NCBI GenBank assembly: GCA_031421855.1 | Contig: JANOPN010000184.1 | Coordinates: 1-6,938, forward strand | Source of the DNA: JAAFHN01 sp031421855 | Lineage (GTDB): Bacteria; Pseudomonadota; Gammaproteobacteria; Burkholderiales; Burkholderiaceae_C | Direction of reading: 5' to 3' | DNA length: 6,938 nucleotides | Part shown: piece by piece, positions 6,076 through 6,938 of the stretch | How the letters are laid out: every line of letters starts with the position of its first letter | How positions within the stretch are numbered: position 1 is the first letter of the stretch | Program-made: the position numbers and the translations under genes | Notes under the pieces: model-generated | Seen by the model: only the letters and a program-made list of their open reading frames with translations | Database searches by the model: none | What the model was told of the DNA's origin: nothing

Positions 6076-6938
6076 ATGACATCTCGTTTTTCTCGGATCG
6101 TTGGGACCGGCAGCTACTTACCCGAGCGCCGCCTCAGCAACCAACTGTTGGCCGAGTTGCTTGCCGCCGACGGCGTTGAGACCAGTGATGAATGGATCAT
6201 CGAGCGCACGGGCATCAAAGCACGGCACTTTGCTGCAGCTGACCAACATGCCAGTGACCTGGCGTTGCAAGCGTGTTTGCGTGCGTTAGACGCGGCTAAG
6301 TGCACGGCCAGTGACGTTGATTTGATCATTTGTGCGACATCGACCCCCGACATGGTGTTTCCGTCTACTGCGACCATCTTGCAACACAAACTGAGCCAAA
6401 TCACGGGCTCAAACGCGGCAGGAGGTGCTGCGTTTGATGTTCAAGCTGTGTGCAGTGGGTTTATCTACGCGTTGACGGTTGCGGATAGCTTGATCAAAAC
6501 CGGTGCCGCCAAGCGAGCCTTGGTGGTTGGCACCGAGCTTTTCAGTCGAATTTTAGATTTCAAAGATCGCACAACCTGTGTTTTGTTCGGAGACGGCGCG
6601 GGTGCCGTGGTACTAGAAGCGTCTGATGAAACAGGGATATTAGCCACCGAATTACATGCAGATGGTGCCCACGTTGGCATCTTGTGCACGCCGGGCACGG
6701 TCGCGGGTGGGCAAGTCACGGGCTCTCCCCTACTGGTGATGGACGGACAGGCCGTATTCAAGCTGGCAGTTGGTGTGTTGGCCGATGTCGCGCGGTCGGT
6801 GCTTGCAAAAGCGGGCAAAACCGAGGCGGACGTGGATTGGTTGATCCCGCATCAAGCCAATATTCGCATCATGCAAAGCACCGCCAAGCGACTCAAAATT
6901 GCCGACTCCAACGTCGTGGTGACGGTTGATCAGCATGG
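6076..6938 (+). CDS. fabH: Beta-ketoacyl-ACP synthase III (FabH), 3' truncated by window end
   Basis: FabH (KAS III) condenses acetyl-CoA with malonyl-ACP to start type II fatty acid synthesis. The 287 complete codons present run without interruption to the window edge. Visible motifs are IVGTGSYLPERRLSN (8-22), TSDEWIIERTGIKARH (36-51), STPDMVFPST (94-103), FDVQAVCSGF (120-129) with the acyl-accepting Cys126, LFGDGAGAVVLEASDE (174-189) and LIPHQANIRIMQSTAKRL (256-273) with His259. The third catalytic residue, Asn of the usual GNTS motif, is expected about two codons beyond the window, since the sequence stops at VTVDQH. ATG 6076 is the first start codon after an in-frame TAG at 6037-6039. 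It lacks a good Shine-Dalgarno, so coupling to plsX or a leader effect is possible. VCSGF in place of the E. coli ACAGF fits betaproteobacterial FabH. Genes fabD, fabG and acpP would be expected to follow downstream. Confidence 0.97.
   Translation, partial: MTSRFSRIVGTGSYLPERRLSNQLLAELLAADGVETSDEWIIERTGIKARHFAAADQHASDLALQACLRALDAAKCTASDVDLIICATSTPDMVFPSTATILQHKLSQITGSNAAGGAAFDVQAVCSGFIYALTVADSLIKTGAAKRALVVGTELFSRILDFKDRTTCVLFGDGAGAVVLEASDETGILATELHADGAHVGILCTPGTVAGGQVTGSPLLVMDGQAVFKLAVGVLADVARSVLAKAGKTEADVDWLIPHQANIRIMQSTAKRLKIADSNVVVTVDQH

Overview
The window looks like part of a betaproteobacterial chromosome, most likely order Burkholderiales. The best evidence is the ribosomal protein L32, whose N-terminus (MAVQQNKKSPSKRGMHRSH) and HLRHHISPNGFYRGR core are in the form I remember from that order. 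The PlsX and FabH sequences agree, for example the FabH motif FDVQAVCSGF. No database search was possible, so the order is an inference. All seven secure genes are on the + strand. I see no tRNA, IS element, CRISPR array or tandem repeat.

Left part (1-3634): the tail of a surface-polysaccharide (O-antigen or capsule) cluster. It holds a 5'-truncated WbpE/WlbC-like sugar aminotransferase (1-719), a GT4-type glycosyltransferase (732-1727) and a class II glutamine-dependent amidotransferase of the asparagine synthase family (1730-3634). Spacings of 12 and 2 nt indicate one operon. Together they suggest a glycan containing a 2,3-diamino-2,3-dideoxy-uronic acid, possibly with its carboxyl group amidated. 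The amidation step is inferred.

Middle (3670-4407): a SapC-family protein of unknown molecular role, with a strong Shine-Dalgarno, 35 nt after the amidotransferase.

Right part (4388-6938): the housekeeping rpmF-plsX-fabH group, for ribosomal protein L32, phosphate acyltransferase and beta-ketoacyl-ACP synthase III. It couples ribosome synthesis to the start of fatty acid and phospholipid synthesis. A perfect TATAAT box begins 3 nt after the sapC stop and probably drives this operon. The usual yceD (DUF177) gene is not found directly upstream of rpmF. FabH is cut by the window end just before its catalytic Asn.

The least explained sequence is in the intergenic regions of the rpmF-plsX-fabH group. 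The rpmF leader is about 180 nt long with two hairpins. The rpmF-plsX gap of 205 nt holds a compound hairpin and a 32-codon Cys-rich small ORF with a good ribosome binding site. The plsX-fabH gap holds a compact hairpin. I do not see a clearly new defence or mobile system here; most of the window is ordinary for its gene families.
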